Assembly: GCA_963725395.1 (NCBI GenBank)
Contig: CAVRYH010000005.1
Span: 310,001-374,000, forward strand
Reading direction: 5' to 3'
Length of the DNA: 64,000 nt
DNA from: Bog-756 sp963725395
GTDB taxonomy: Bacteria; Actinomycetota; Acidimicrobiia; Acidimicrobiales; RAAP-2
Shown: positions 42,611 through 51,068 of the stretch, one piece after another
How the letters are laid out: every line of letters starts with the position of its first letter
Position numbering within the stretch: the stretch's first letter is position 1
Position numbers and translations under genes: made by a program
Notes under the pieces: model-generated
Database searches by the model: none
Seen by the model: only the letters and a program-made list of their open reading frames with translations
What the model was told of the DNA's origin: nothing

Positions 42611-43564
42611 GTGCGGATCGGCGTGATGGTGGGCCCCGAACGGGGTCGGTATCCCACCAAGGTCGAACGGCTGCTGGCCGACGCCAGGTGGGCCGAGGAG
42701 GCCGGCCTGTCATCGCTGTGGATCCCACAGATCCCCGACGACTTCGAAGCCCTCACCGCGGCAGCGCTGATCGGCACCGTGACCTCGTCGATCGAGATCG
42801 GCACCGCGGTGGTTCCGATCCAGCCCCGGCACCCCATCGTCCTGGCCCACCAGGCTCTGTCCACCCAAGCGGTGTGCAGGGGCCGGCTGACGCTGGGTCT
42901 CGGCGTGTCGCACCACTGGGTCATCGACGAGATGCTGGGGCTCCCCTATGACCACCCGGCCGCGTACCTGCGCGACACGCTCGATGTCCTGGACCAGGCC
43001 TTGGACGGACCCGGAACGGTCGATGTCGAGAACGAACGGTTCCGGGTCCACCAGCCGATGGACATCACCGACATCGTCCCGACGCCCGTGTTGATCGCCG
43101 CCCTCGGACCCGTGATGCTGGGCATCGCCGGGGCGCGCAGCAATGGCACCATCCTGTGGCTGGCCGACGAGCGGGCCATCGAGACCCATGTCTCCCCCTT
43201 GGTCAACCGCGCCGCAGCGGCGGCCGGACGACCGGCACCGCGCATCGTGGCCGGTGTGCCGATCTGCCTGTGCGGTGACGACGAGGTGGACGTGGCGGTC
43301 GCCCGCGCCAACCGGGTCCTGTCCGAATCCGAGGTGTCGCCCAACTACCAGAAGCTCCTCAATCTCGGTGACGCACGCACCGTCGGCGACATCCTGGCTG
43401 CGGGGAGTGAGAGCGCCATCCGCCACCGGCTGCAGGCCTTCGCCGACGCGGGGGCGACCGACGTCTCCTTGCGGGTCGTGCCCATCGGCGAGACCCGCGA
43501 GGAGAGACTGGCTTCGTCCCAACGGACCCGCGGCTTCGTGGCGTCGTTGGCGGGATCCCTCTGA
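42611..43564 (+). CDS. LLM-class (luciferase-like) F420/FMN-dependent oxidoreductase
   Basis: A 317-residue TIM-barrel protein starting MRIGVMVGPERGRY, with AEEAGLSSLWIPQI, IEIGTAVVPIQPRHP and GRLTLGLGVSHHWV, all typical of actinobacterial LLM F420-dependent oxidoreductases. The GTG start is preceded by GGAGG. It follows the Rieske and small-protein genes, probably in one operon, and may reduce or oxidise an intermediate. Confidence 0.87.
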   Translation: MRIGVMVGPERGRYPTKVERLLADARWAEEAGLSSLWIPQIPDDFEALTAAALIGTVTSSIEIGTAVVPIQPRHPIVLAHQALSTQAVCRGRLTLGLGVSHHWVIDEMLGLPYDHPAAYLRDTLDVLDQALDGPGTVDVENERFRVHQPMDITDIVPTPVLIAALGPVMLGIAGARSNGTILWLADERAIETHVSPLVNRAAAAAGRPAPRIVAGVPICLCGDDEVDVAVARANRVLSESEVSPNYQKLLNLGDARTVGDILAAGSESAIRHRLQAFADAGATDVSLRVVPIGETREERLASSQRTRGFVASLAGSL

Positions 43565-43566
43565 GC

Positions 43567-43584
43567 GGGACCTCCTCGGGTCCC
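43567..43584. terminator. Hairpin between convergent LLM and amidohydrolase genes
   Basis: GGGACC, loop TCCTCG, GGTCCC: a 6-bp perfect stem two bases after the LLM stop. Confidence 0.45.
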
Positions 43585-43641
43585 ACGGCCATAACCCGGG
43601 CGTAGAAGTGGCCTGAGACTGCCGCTGCGACCTTGGCGTGG

Positions 43642-44901
43642 CTAGGAGACCACGCCTTCATGGCGGACGATGTCGCCGCCCTTCATCACGAAGCACACCG
43701 ATTCGGTCACAGAGATGTCTCCCAGCGGATCGCCGGGCACGGCGATGATGTCGGCCAGCAGACCTTCAGCCAGCCGTCCGCGGTCCTCGACGCCGATGAG
43801 CTCGGCGGCGACGGTGGTGGCCGCTGCGATGGCCTGGGCCGGGGTCATGCCCCGATCGACCAGGGCGACAAGCTCTTTGGCGTTGCGACCGTGGGGGATG
43901 GCAGGGGCGTCCGATCCACAGGCGATCCGGGCCCCGCGCCGGATGGCGTCGGTGATGGTCTGGCGCGCCCGGGGGAACACCTCGGCCGCCTTGGCCTGGA
44001 GCTCGGGCGCGGCGTGGGAGACGTCCATGCCGTCGGCAAGATAGGTGGTGGCCACGAGGAACGTGCCGCGTTCCACCATCAGGTCGATAGTCTCGGCGGT
44101 CATCAGCGAACCGTGCTCGATGCAGTCGATGCCGCATTCGATGGCCGTCCGGACCGCCTCGTCGCCGTGGCAGTGGGCGGCCACCTTGAGGCCGGCGCGG
44201 TGGGCCTCGTCGGCGATCGCCGTCAACTCTTCACTCGAGTACTGCCGGGCGCCGGCGGGACCGGTGTGCGACATCACCCCGCCCGAGGCGCTGACCTTGA
44301 TGACCTGGGCGCCGTACTTGATCTGGTAGCGGACCGCTTTGCGGACCTCGGACACCCCGTCGGCGATTCCCTCCTCGACAGTGAGTGGCAGGACGTGGGG
44401 GGCGTAGGCCTGGAACATGGTCGGATCGAGATGGCCGCCGGTGGGACTGATGGCATGCCCGGCCGGGACGATGCGCGGGCCCTCGGTCCACCCCATGTCG
44501 ATCGCCCTCATGAGGTCGACGTCGAGCAGCAGGCCGCCGGTCTGCACGAAGAGCCCGAGGTTGCGCACGGTGGTGAACCCTGAACGCAGAGTCCTGCGGG
44601 CGTTGGCCACGACGCGGAGCGTCTTCATCGCCGGGTCCTCCTGAACGGGGACGAGCGGGCTGGCGTGGTTGGGGCCCCCCATCACCAGGTTGACCTCCAT
44701 GTCCATGAGACCGGGGAGCATCGTCACGTCGCCGAGGTCGACTGTTCGAGCGTCTGACGGGACCGACGACGGAGACACTGCGGTGATGCGGCCCTGGTGG
44801 ACGATCACGCTGCCCGGCTCCACCAATCCCTCGCCGGTCCCGTCGAGCATCCGGGCGCTGGCCAGGTGGACAGGGGGCTGGGGGGTTCGGGTACGTGGCA
44901 T
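43642..44901 (-). CDS. Amidohydrolase family protein (imidazolonepropionase-like) lacking the HxH motif
   Basis: A 419-residue amidohydrolase with an N-terminal composite beta-sandwich and TIM barrel. The expected PGLIDxHxH reads PGLMDMEVNL, so both metal-binding His of the first strand are replaced (Glu69, Asn71). The rest of the site is present: Lys202 in IKVSASGG, His243/His245 in AAHCHG, His263 in IEHGS, Asp331 in GSDAP. It may use a single metal or have a different chemistry. The ATG has GGAGGAG upstream. The adjacent + strand operon is transcribed away from it. Confidence 0.85.
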   Translation of the reverse strand: MPRTRTPQPPVHLASARMLDGTGEGLVEPGSVIVHQGRITAVSPSSVPSDARTVDLGDVTMLPGLMDMEVNLVMGGPNHASPLVPVQEDPAMKTLRVVANARRTLRSGFTTVRNLGLFVQTGGLLLDVDLMRAIDMGWTEGPRIVPAGHAISPTGGHLDPTMFQAYAPHVLPLTVEEGIADGVSEVRKAVRYQIKYGAQVIKVSASGGVMSHTGPAGARQYSSEELTAIADEAHRAGLKVAAHCHGDEAVRTAIECGIDCIEHGSLMTAETIDLMVERGTFLVATTYLADGMDVSHAAPELQAKAAEVFPRARQTITDAIRRGARIACGSDAPAIPHGRNAKELVALVDRGMTPAQAIAAATTVAAELIGVEDRGRLAEGLLADIIAVPGDPLGDISVTESVCFVMKGGDIVRHEGVVS

Positions 44902-45073
44902 GTCGGCTCCTCCGGAGGTTGCAGCGCCGTTGTCGACCCTGCGCTACGCCGTTTCCAGATGCTGCCACCGACGTTACCGCGGTGAGCGGGCACGATCGGT
45001 GGGCCAGTCGGTTCGCCAGGTGGACGACGCCCCACGTCGCTCCGCTCCCAGGCCCCAGTGTATGGAAGTTACG

Positions 45074-45086
45074 AGAATAAGGTTCT
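45074..45086 (+). promoter_or_regulatory. Recurrent inverted repeat (AGAAT-AAG-GTTCT) upstream of the reductase gene
   Basis: A full match to AGAAY-N3-RTTCT, extended by one matching base on each side (GAGAATAAGGTTCTC, 45073-45087). A TAGGGT -10-like hexamer follows about ten bases later, so the box would overlap or lie next to the promoter of the reductase gene 64 bases downstream. Confidence 0.6.
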
Positions 45087-45149
45087 CACTGAATGCTAGG
45101 GTGAGGTCGGTGAGGGTAGCGCCGGTCGCGGTGGGTGGTCGGTCCGACA

Positions 45150-46199
45150 ATGGCTGACGCCGACGATGTTGCGCGCAGGCACGCCTTTCACCCTCTCCCG
45201 GTCAAACAGGTGATCGACGAGACCTTTGACACCCGGTCGTTCGTGCTCGACATCCCGGGCGACCTTGCCGAGGTGTACCGGTATTCCCCGGGGCAGTTCT
45301 GCACCTTCCGGGTCCGAATAGGGACGGATGAGTACTTCCGTTGCTACTCCATGTCGAGCGCACCTGAGACCGACGGCGACCTGGTCGTGACGGTCAAGCG
45401 CGTCCCGGGCGGCACGGTCTCCAACTGGTTCAACGACCAGGTGTCCATCGGCGATCTGGTCGACACGTCCCCGCCGACGGGCGCATTCTGCCTGCGGGAC
45501 GGTGACCGACCGATCGTCGGGTTCTGCGGTGGCAGCGGGATCACCCCGTTCATCTCGCTGGCCAAGAGCGCACTGTTTTCGACCAGGCGGACCGTGCGTC
45601 TCCTCTACGCCAGCCGGGAGCCACGTTCGGTCATCTTCGACGATGTACTCCGGTGCCTGGAGACTGAGCACGTCGGGCAGTTCTCGCTGCGTCGGCATCT
45701 CGACTCGGTGAGCGGTTTCCCCGGGCCAGAGACAATCCTCGACGTCGTCGCCGGGGAACTCGACGCCGATTTCTACCTGTGCGGTCCGGGTCCGTTCATG
45801 GGTCTGGTCGAGGAGACCCTGCTCGGCGCAGGGGTGGACCCCGAGGCGGTCCTGATCGAGCAGTTCGTGACCCCGGATCCGGGGGAGGTTTCACCCCGCA
45901 GCGCCACAAGCGCCCTGGTGCCGACGACGATCGTGGTGCAGCTCCGGGGTCGCCGTCACGAGGTCGCCTACCACGCGGGTGACACCGTGCTCGAGACGGC
46001 CCGCCGGGCCAGCCTCCCGGCGCCGTACTCCTGCGAGTCGGGCAGCTGTGCCACGTGTATGGCCCTCCTCCATGAGGGAACGGTAGCGATGCGGGTGAAC
46101 AACGCCCTGACTCCGGACGAGGTGGAGGAGGGATGGGTCCTCACCTGCCAATCGGTGCCGACAAGCCGGTCGCTCAGGATCGAGTACGAGCGACTCTGA
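45150..46199 (+). CDS. Ferredoxin-NAD(P)H reductase of oxygenase systems, KshB/Hmp-like with C-terminal [2Fe-2S]
   Basis: A 349-residue electron-transfer protein: FAD domain (RCYSMSS), NAD domain (CGGSGITPF and the LCGPGPFM segment) and a C-terminal plant-type ferredoxin with Cys295, Cys300, Cys303 and Cys333 (CESGSCATC... C). This order matches KshB, the reductase of 3-ketosteroid 9-alpha-hydroxylase, and phenol-hydroxylase-type reductases. It is likely to feed the Rieske oxygenase at 40.9 kb, from which it is separated by an LLM gene and a convergent amidohydrolase. ATG 45150 is used; GTG 45135 is an alternative. Confidence 0.88.
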   Translation: MADADDVARRHAFHPLPVKQVIDETFDTRSFVLDIPGDLAEVYRYSPGQFCTFRVRIGTDEYFRCYSMSSAPETDGDLVVTVKRVPGGTVSNWFNDQVSIGDLVDTSPPTGAFCLRDGDRPIVGFCGGSGITPFISLAKSALFSTRRTVRLLYASREPRSVIFDDVLRCLETEHVGQFSLRRHLDSVSGFPGPETILDVVAGELDADFYLCGPGPFMGLVEETLLGAGVDPEAVLIEQFVTPDPGEVSPRSATSALVPTTIVVQLRGRRHEVAYHAGDTVLETARRASLPAPYSCESGSCATCMALLHEGTVAMRVNNALTPDEVEEGWVLTCQSVPTSRSLRIEYERL

Positions 46200-46224
46200 C
46201 CGGATGACGGGGCCGTCCGGGCGA

Positions 46225-46237
46225 TGTAGGTTCTACA
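46225..46237 (+). promoter_or_regulatory. Perfect inverted repeat TGTAG-GTT-CTACA
   Basis: The same 5-3-5 geometry as the recurrent box but a different sequence, seven bases upstream of a copy of that box and 32 bases before the amidohydrolase start. Possible second operator. Confidence 0.4.
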
Positions 46238-46243
46238 CCAGCG

Positions 46244-46256
46244 ATAATCCGATTCT
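46244..46256 (+). promoter_or_regulatory. Recurrent inverted repeat (ATAAT-CCG-ATTCT) at the amidohydrolase start
   Basis: Nine of ten positions match, with CG following. It ends 12 bases before the ATG and overlaps the ribosome-binding region, so a bound protein would block this gene. Confidence 0.5.
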
Positions 46257-46268
46257 CGAAGAGGTGCC

Positions 46269-47570
46269 ATGCTCGATATCAACGACCTCATACTCATCAG
46301 CGTCGACGACCACATCATCGAGCCCCCGGACCTCTTCGTCCACCACCTGGGACCCGAGTACTTGGACCGCGCGCCCAAGCTGGTGCGCAATGACGAGGGC
46401 TCCGACGTCTGGACGTTCGGGGAGATCGTCATGGAGACGGCCGCCCTGAACGCGGTGGCCGGTCGGCCGAAGGAGGAGTACGGCCTCGAGCCCCAGAGCC
46501 TCGACGAGGTCCGACCCGGCTGCTACGACGTCGACGAGCGCGTCCGGGACATGGATGCCGGGGGCGTCCTGGCATCGATGAATTTCCCGTCGTTCCCCAC
46601 GTTCACGGCCCGTGTCTTCGCCTCCGAGGACCCAGAGCTGTCGTTAGCCCTGGTGCGGGCCTACAACGACTGGCACATCGACGAGTGGTGCGGCGCCCAC
46701 CCCGGCCGGTTCATCCCGATGGCCGTGCCCGTGATCTGGGACCCCGACCTCACCGCCGACGAGATCCGACGCACGGCGGCCAAAGGCTGCCACTCGCTGA
46801 GCTTCACCGAGAACCCCGCCGCGCTCGGCTATCCGAGCTTCCACGACGAGTACTGGGATCCGGTGTGGAGGGCGTGCTGCGACACGGGCACCGTGCTCTC
46901 CATTCATCTCGGCTCCTCGGGTCGCCTGTCGATCCCGGCAGTCGACTCCCCGCCCGACGTGATGATCACTCTGCAACCGATGAATATTCAGTCGGCCGCG
47001 GCGGACCTGTTGTGGTCCCGGGTCCTGAAGAACTTCCCCCAACTCCGGGTGGCGCTCTCCGAGGGCGGTACCGGGTGGATCCCCTACTTTCTCGACCGAG
47101 TCGACCGTACCTTCGAGATGCACCGGGCATGGACGCTCCAGGACTTCGGGGGCCGGCTGCCGTCGGAGGTGTTCAGGGAGCACTTCCTCACCTGTTTCAT
47201 CAGCGACCCGGTCGGAGTCGAGCTGCGGCACCGGATCGGCGTCGACAACATGGCCTGGGAGGCGGACTATCCCCACAGCGACTCCATGTGGCCGACGGCG
47301 CCCGAGGAGCTGGGCTCCGTGTTCGCCGCCAATGCCGTTTCCGACGACGACATCCGGAAGATGACGCACGAGAACGCCATGCGTTGGTACTCCTTTGACC
47401 CGTTTGTCCACCTGCCCAAGGAGGAGTCGACGGTGGGCGCCCTCCGGAAGCGGGCCGCCGGTCACGACGTGGCCGTCATGTCCCGCAGCACCCGGGTGCG
47501 CACGCCGGACGAGAAGCTCGAGGGTTTCCGGAGACGGGCGCGCCGGGCGGTAGCCGCCGAGCAGCGCTGA
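46269..47570 (+). CDS. Amidohydrolase-2 family metal-dependent hydrolase
   Basis: A 433-residue protein. ISVDDHIIEPPDLF is the family's N-terminal metal site (DDH, with Glu in place of the second His position). Mid-protein IHLGSSG, LSEGGTGWIPYFLDR and EADYPHSDS near the C-terminus are typical of the actinobacterial subgroup found in degradation clusters. It is distinct from the 24652 and 61064 paralogues. It probably cleaves or decarboxylates a ring-derived acid; substrate unknown. Confidence 0.87.
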   Translation: MLDINDLILISVDDHIIEPPDLFVHHLGPEYLDRAPKLVRNDEGSDVWTFGEIVMETAALNAVAGRPKEEYGLEPQSLDEVRPGCYDVDERVRDMDAGGVLASMNFPSFPTFTARVFASEDPELSLALVRAYNDWHIDEWCGAHPGRFIPMAVPVIWDPDLTADEIRRTAAKGCHSLSFTENPAALGYPSFHDEYWDPVWRACCDTGTVLSIHLGSSGRLSIPAVDSPPDVMITLQPMNIQSAAADLLWSRVLKNFPQLRVALSEGGTGWIPYFLDRVDRTFEMHRAWTLQDFGGRLPSEVFREHFLTCFISDPVGVELRHRIGVDNMAWEADYPHSDSMWPTAPEELGSVFAANAVSDDDIRKMTHENAMRWYSFDPFVHLPKEESTVGALRKRAAGHDVAVMSRSTRVRTPDEKLEGFRRRARRAVAAEQR

Positions 47571-47649
47571 CGGCACCGGTGAGCAGGAATACCCGGAGTA
47601 CCGCGGTCCTCTCGCAGACAATGATCATCCGCATCCAACGGAAGCAACG

Positions 47650-49026
47650 GTGAGGCCAGTGAGGCAGATGTCGCTGGTGGGGTTCATGCAGGCCGGGAAC
47701 GCCACCGTGTATGCAGGGTCGTGGCGTCATCCCGCCACCGAGCACGGGTTCCTGACCGCCCGCTACTACGAGAAGCTCGGGCGAACTCTCGAAGAGGGCT
47801 GTTTCGACATGATGTTCTTCGACGACCGCCTGGCTATGCCCGGCATCTACGGCGGCTCGGTGGCCGAAGCGGTCCGCCACGGCGCCCGCCCGGTCAAACT
47901 CGACCTCAGCATCGTGCTGGGCGTGATCGCCGGTGCCACCCGCTCGATCGGCCTGGGCGCCACCTATTCGACTACCTACTATTCACCGTTCCACGTGGCT
48001 CGCACCTTCGCCACCCTGGACCACCTCACCGGCGGCCGGGCGGCCTGGAACGTGGTGACCTCGGTGAACGACAGCGAAGCGCAGAACTACGGCCTCGACC
48101 AGGTGCTGGCCCACGACGACCGCTACGACCGAGCCGACGAGTTCCTCGAGGCCACCACCGGTCTGTGGGACTCCTGGGAGGACGACGCCCTGATCCTCGA
48201 TCGGGCCAATGGCATCTTCGCCGATCCCGACAAGGTGCACGAGCTGAACTACGAGGGCCAGTGGTTCAGGGTTCGCGGGCCCCTTACGGTGCCGCGCACG
48301 CCCCAGGGTCGGCCGGTGTTGCTCCAGGCCGGCTCGTCCGGGCGGGGACGGGACTTTGCCGCCCGTTGGGCCGAAGTCATCTTCACCGGTGATCCCAGCA
48401 TCGAAGTGGCCCGGATCCATTTCAAGGACCAAAAGGAGCGCATCGCGGAGGAGGGGCGTGATCCCGACTCGGTGAAGATGCTGCCGATGGCCTACACGGT
48501 GCTGGGGGAGTCGACGGCCCAGGCGCAGGAGCGGGAGCAGATGTTCCTGAACGACTTCGTCGACCCGATGGCCTCGTTGACCCTGCTGTCCGAGCTGATG
48601 AACCACGACTTCTCCGGCCTGGCCCTCGACACGCCGATAACCGACGAACTCATCGAGTCGGTATCCGGGATACGCGGACTGGTGCAGAACCTCCGGGCCC
48701 ACATCGGGGGGACCGTCACCCTGGCCGACCTCGCTGGGCACCGGGCCACGTTGCTCCAGGGTCCACGCTTCGTCGGCACGGGGGCGCAGGTCGCCGACCA
48801 GATGGAGGAGTGGTTCACTACCGACGCCTGCGACGGGTTCGTCATCGCCGCCACCCACAGCCCTGGCGCCTACGAAGACGTCGTGCGCCTGGTCGTGCCC
48901 GAGCTCCAGCGGCGCGGCACGTTCCGGGACCGGTACACGGGCGCCACACTGCGCGAGAACCTCGGCCTCGCCAGGCCCGAATGCGGTGCCGCCCACACGC
49001 CACCGCCGGGGACGGCCGGTCGGTGA
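47650..49026 (+). CDS. Flavin-dependent monooxygenase of the NtaA/SnaA/DszA (LLM) family
   Basis: A 458-residue two-component monooxygenase oxygenase. The NtaA/SnaA/DszA family segments SLVGFMQAG, TLDHLTGGRAAWNVVTS, YDRADEFLEATTGLWDSW and LLQAGSSGRGRDFAARWAE are all visible. These enzymes oxidise substrates with FMNH2 supplied by a separate reductase (dibenzothiophene sulfone, nitrilotriacetate, pristinamycin precursor). Start uncertain between GTG 47650, GTG 47659 and ATG 47668, the last with GTGAGG nearby. It overlaps the next gene by four bases. Confidence 0.87.
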   Translation: MRPVRQMSLVGFMQAGNATVYAGSWRHPATEHGFLTARYYEKLGRTLEEGCFDMMFFDDRLAMPGIYGGSVAEAVRHGARPVKLDLSIVLGVIAGATRSIGLGATYSTTYYSPFHVARTFATLDHLTGGRAAWNVVTSVNDSEAQNYGLDQVLAHDDRYDRADEFLEATTGLWDSWEDDALILDRANGIFADPDKVHELNYEGQWFRVRGPLTVPRTPQGRPVLLQAGSSGRGRDFAARWAEVIFTGDPSIEVARIHFKDQKERIAEEGRDPDSVKMLPMAYTVLGESTAQAQEREQMFLNDFVDPMASLTLLSELMNHDFSGLALDTPITDELIESVSGIRGLVQNLRAHIGGTVTLADLAGHRATLLQGPRFVGTGAQVADQMEEWFTTDACDGFVIAATHSPGAYEDVVRLVVPELQRRGTFRDRYTGATLRENLGLARPECGAAHTPPPGTAGR

Positions 49027-50093
49027 CCGCCCCCATGGCGTCACCACCCACCTACCGGGTCGTCCAGTGGGCCACGGGCAACATCGGGACCCGCTCGCTG
49101 CGGGCCCTCATCGAGCATCCCCGGCTCGAGCTGGTGGGGGTGTGGGTGGCGAACCCCGACAAGGTGGGTCGCGACGCCGGATACCTGTGCGGGCTGGACC
49201 CGGTCGGCGTGGCCGCCACAGGCGACCTCGAAACGGTGGTGGCCCTCCAGCCGGACTGTGTCCTCTACATGCAGCAGGGTTACGACGTCGATGTGCTGAC
49301 GACGCTCCTCGGGGCGGGGGTCAATGTCGTGACCACCACCGGTGGGTTCCACCACCCCGGGAGCATGGACCCGACGGTGCGAGCACGCGTCGAGGCTGCC
49401 TGCGCCGCGGGAGGCACGTCGCTCCACAGCACGGGCAGCAGCCCGGGGTTCATCTCCGAGGCGGTGCCCATCGTGCTCACCTCGCTCCAACGTCGCCTGG
49501 ACTGCCTGCACATAGCCGAGTTCGCCGACCTGTCGAGCCGGAACTCGCCGGTGCTCCTCTTCGAGCTCATGGGTTACGGCCAGGACCCCTCCACCTTCGA
49601 CCCGATGCGCTGGTCGTACGGCGGCGAGGCCTTCGGGCCCTCGCTCCGCCTCATCGGCGACGCACTCGGAATGCCACTCGACTCGGTCGAATCGAGCGGA
49701 GAGGTGGCGACGGCCGTCCGCGACATCGAGATCGCCGCCGGGACGATTCCGGCCGGCACGGTCGCCGGGCAGCGGATGAACGTCGTGGGCAACCACAAGG
49801 GTGATGAGCTGATCGGCTTCAGCGCCACGTGGTACTGCTCGAGCGAGATCGACGCGGCGTGGGACCTGCGCCCCGGTGGGTGGCACGTGACCGTCGAGGG
49901 GGATTGTCCGCTCGACCTTGACCTCCGGCTGGACATCCCGCTGGAGCGGATGGCGGAGACGACGCCGGGGTACACGGCCAACCGGGCGGTCAACGCGGTG
50001 CCTGTCGTCTGCGGGGCGGCCCCGGGCATCCGGACGACGGTGGACCTGCCCCAGATCGTGGCCGACCTCGGACGAGGAGAACGAGGAGGATGA
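49023..50093 (+). CDS. DapB-like (dihydrodipicolinate reductase / 2,4-diaminopentanoate dehydrogenase-like) NAD(P) oxidoreductase
   Basis: A 356-residue Rossmann protein with VVQWATGNIGTRSLRAL at the N-terminus and long, family-typical middle segments (GVNVVTTTGGF, SSPGFISEAVP). This actinobacterial family is annotated as dihydrodipicolinate reductase-like but is not the lysine-pathway enzyme, which is shorter. The GTG start overlaps the monooxygenase stop (GTGA); ATG 49035 is also possible. Its substrate in catabolic clusters is unknown. Confidence 0.83.
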   Translation: MTAPMASPPTYRVVQWATGNIGTRSLRALIEHPRLELVGVWVANPDKVGRDAGYLCGLDPVGVAATGDLETVVALQPDCVLYMQQGYDVDVLTTLLGAGVNVVTTTGGFHHPGSMDPTVRARVEAACAAGGTSLHSTGSSPGFISEAVPIVLTSLQRRLDCLHIAEFADLSSRNSPVLLFELMGYGQDPSTFDPMRWSYGGEAFGPSLRLIGDALGMPLDSVESSGEVATAVRDIEIAAGTIPAGTVAGQRMNVVGNHKGDELIGFSATWYCSSEIDAAWDLRPGGWHVTVEGDCPLDLDLRLDIPLERMAETTPGYTANRAVNAVPVVCGAAPGIRTTVDLPQIVADLGRGERGG

Positions 50094-50097
50094 CAGG

Positions 50098-51039
50098 ATG
50101 ACCGACGCACCCACGAGCGATGGGGAGGTGCTCGACCCCTGGGTGGCCGAGTGGATCGCCGCCAACCCGGAGCGGGCGACGCCCTTCGCCGACCTGGTGC
50201 CCGAGCTACTCGAGCTGGCCCGGGGCGACTACGGACCCCAGCTGACCCAGGAGATCGACCACGTCGACGACGAAAAGGTGGGGAACGTCCCTGTCCGCAT
50301 CTACCGGAACGACGGCGAGCCGACCGGCATTGTCGTGTACTTCCACGGCGGCGGCCACGTGATCGGGAGCATCGGGATCATGGATGGCGTGGCTCGGGAG
50401 ATCGCCCACGCCTCGGGAGCGGTTGTGGTCTCCGTCGGCTACCGGCTGGCACCGGAGGACCCCTACCCGGCGGCCGTCGACGATTGCACGGCTGTCACAT
50501 CATGGGCGCTCGCCGAGTGCGGGAGGTTCGGCGTCCCAACCTCGGCCGTGGCCGTGGCGGGCGAGAGCGCCGGGGGCAACATGGCCGCCGCCGTTGCGCT
50601 CCGGCTGCGGGACGCCGGCGGCAGCACGCCGGTGGGGCAAGTCCTCATCTATCCGGCGGTTGCCGGCTCGAAGGTCCTTCCGTCCCGTGAGGCGTTCAGT
50701 GGTCTCGTCATCAGCCTCGAGGCGGCCGAGGCCTACTGGGCCGCCTACAGCGGCGGCCGCGATCTGGACGACGACCCATACGCCGCCCCGCTCTTCGCCC
50801 CGTCACTAGCGGGGCTCCCGCCGGCGCTGGTCATCCTTGGGGGGTGCGACATGCTCCGCGACGAGGGGCACGCCTACGCCGAGCGGCTGGCTGCCGACGG
50901 TGTGGACGTCGAGGAGGTCTGCTTCCCGGGACAGCCGCACGGATTTGTCAACTTCGGGTTTCCGGCGGCCGCCCCCGCCTTCGAGCGCACCGGTGAGTGG
51001 CTCCGGCGGACGCTCCGGCGGGCCAGGTCGTCGGACTGA
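50098..51039 (+). CDS. Alpha/beta hydrolase, HSL-like (hormone-sensitive lipase) family esterase
   Basis: A 313-residue hydrolase with the oxyanion-hole HGGG motif (YFHGGGHVIG), the nucleophile motif GESAGGN, the Asp region (ILGGCDMLRDEG) and the catalytic His in QPHGFVN. It hydrolyses esters or lactones. ATG 50098 has GAGGAGG seven bases upstream, so the longer frame is rejected. It is the last gene of the 45-51 kb + strand run. Confidence 0.9.
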   Translation: MTDAPTSDGEVLDPWVAEWIAANPERATPFADLVPELLELARGDYGPQLTQEIDHVDDEKVGNVPVRIYRNDGEPTGIVVYFHGGGHVIGSIGIMDGVAREIAHASGAVVVSVGYRLAPEDPYPAAVDDCTAVTSWALAECGRFGVPTSAVAVAGESAGGNMAAAVALRLRDAGGSTPVGQVLIYPAVAGSKVLPSREAFSGLVISLEAAEAYWAAYSGGRDLDDDPYAAPLFAPSLAGLPPALVILGGCDMLRDEGHAYAERLAADGVDVEEVCFPGQPHGFVNFGFPAAAPAFERTGEWLRRTLRRARSSD

Positions 51040-51068
51040 GGCACCGCTCCCGGACCGGGCTGTGTCCC

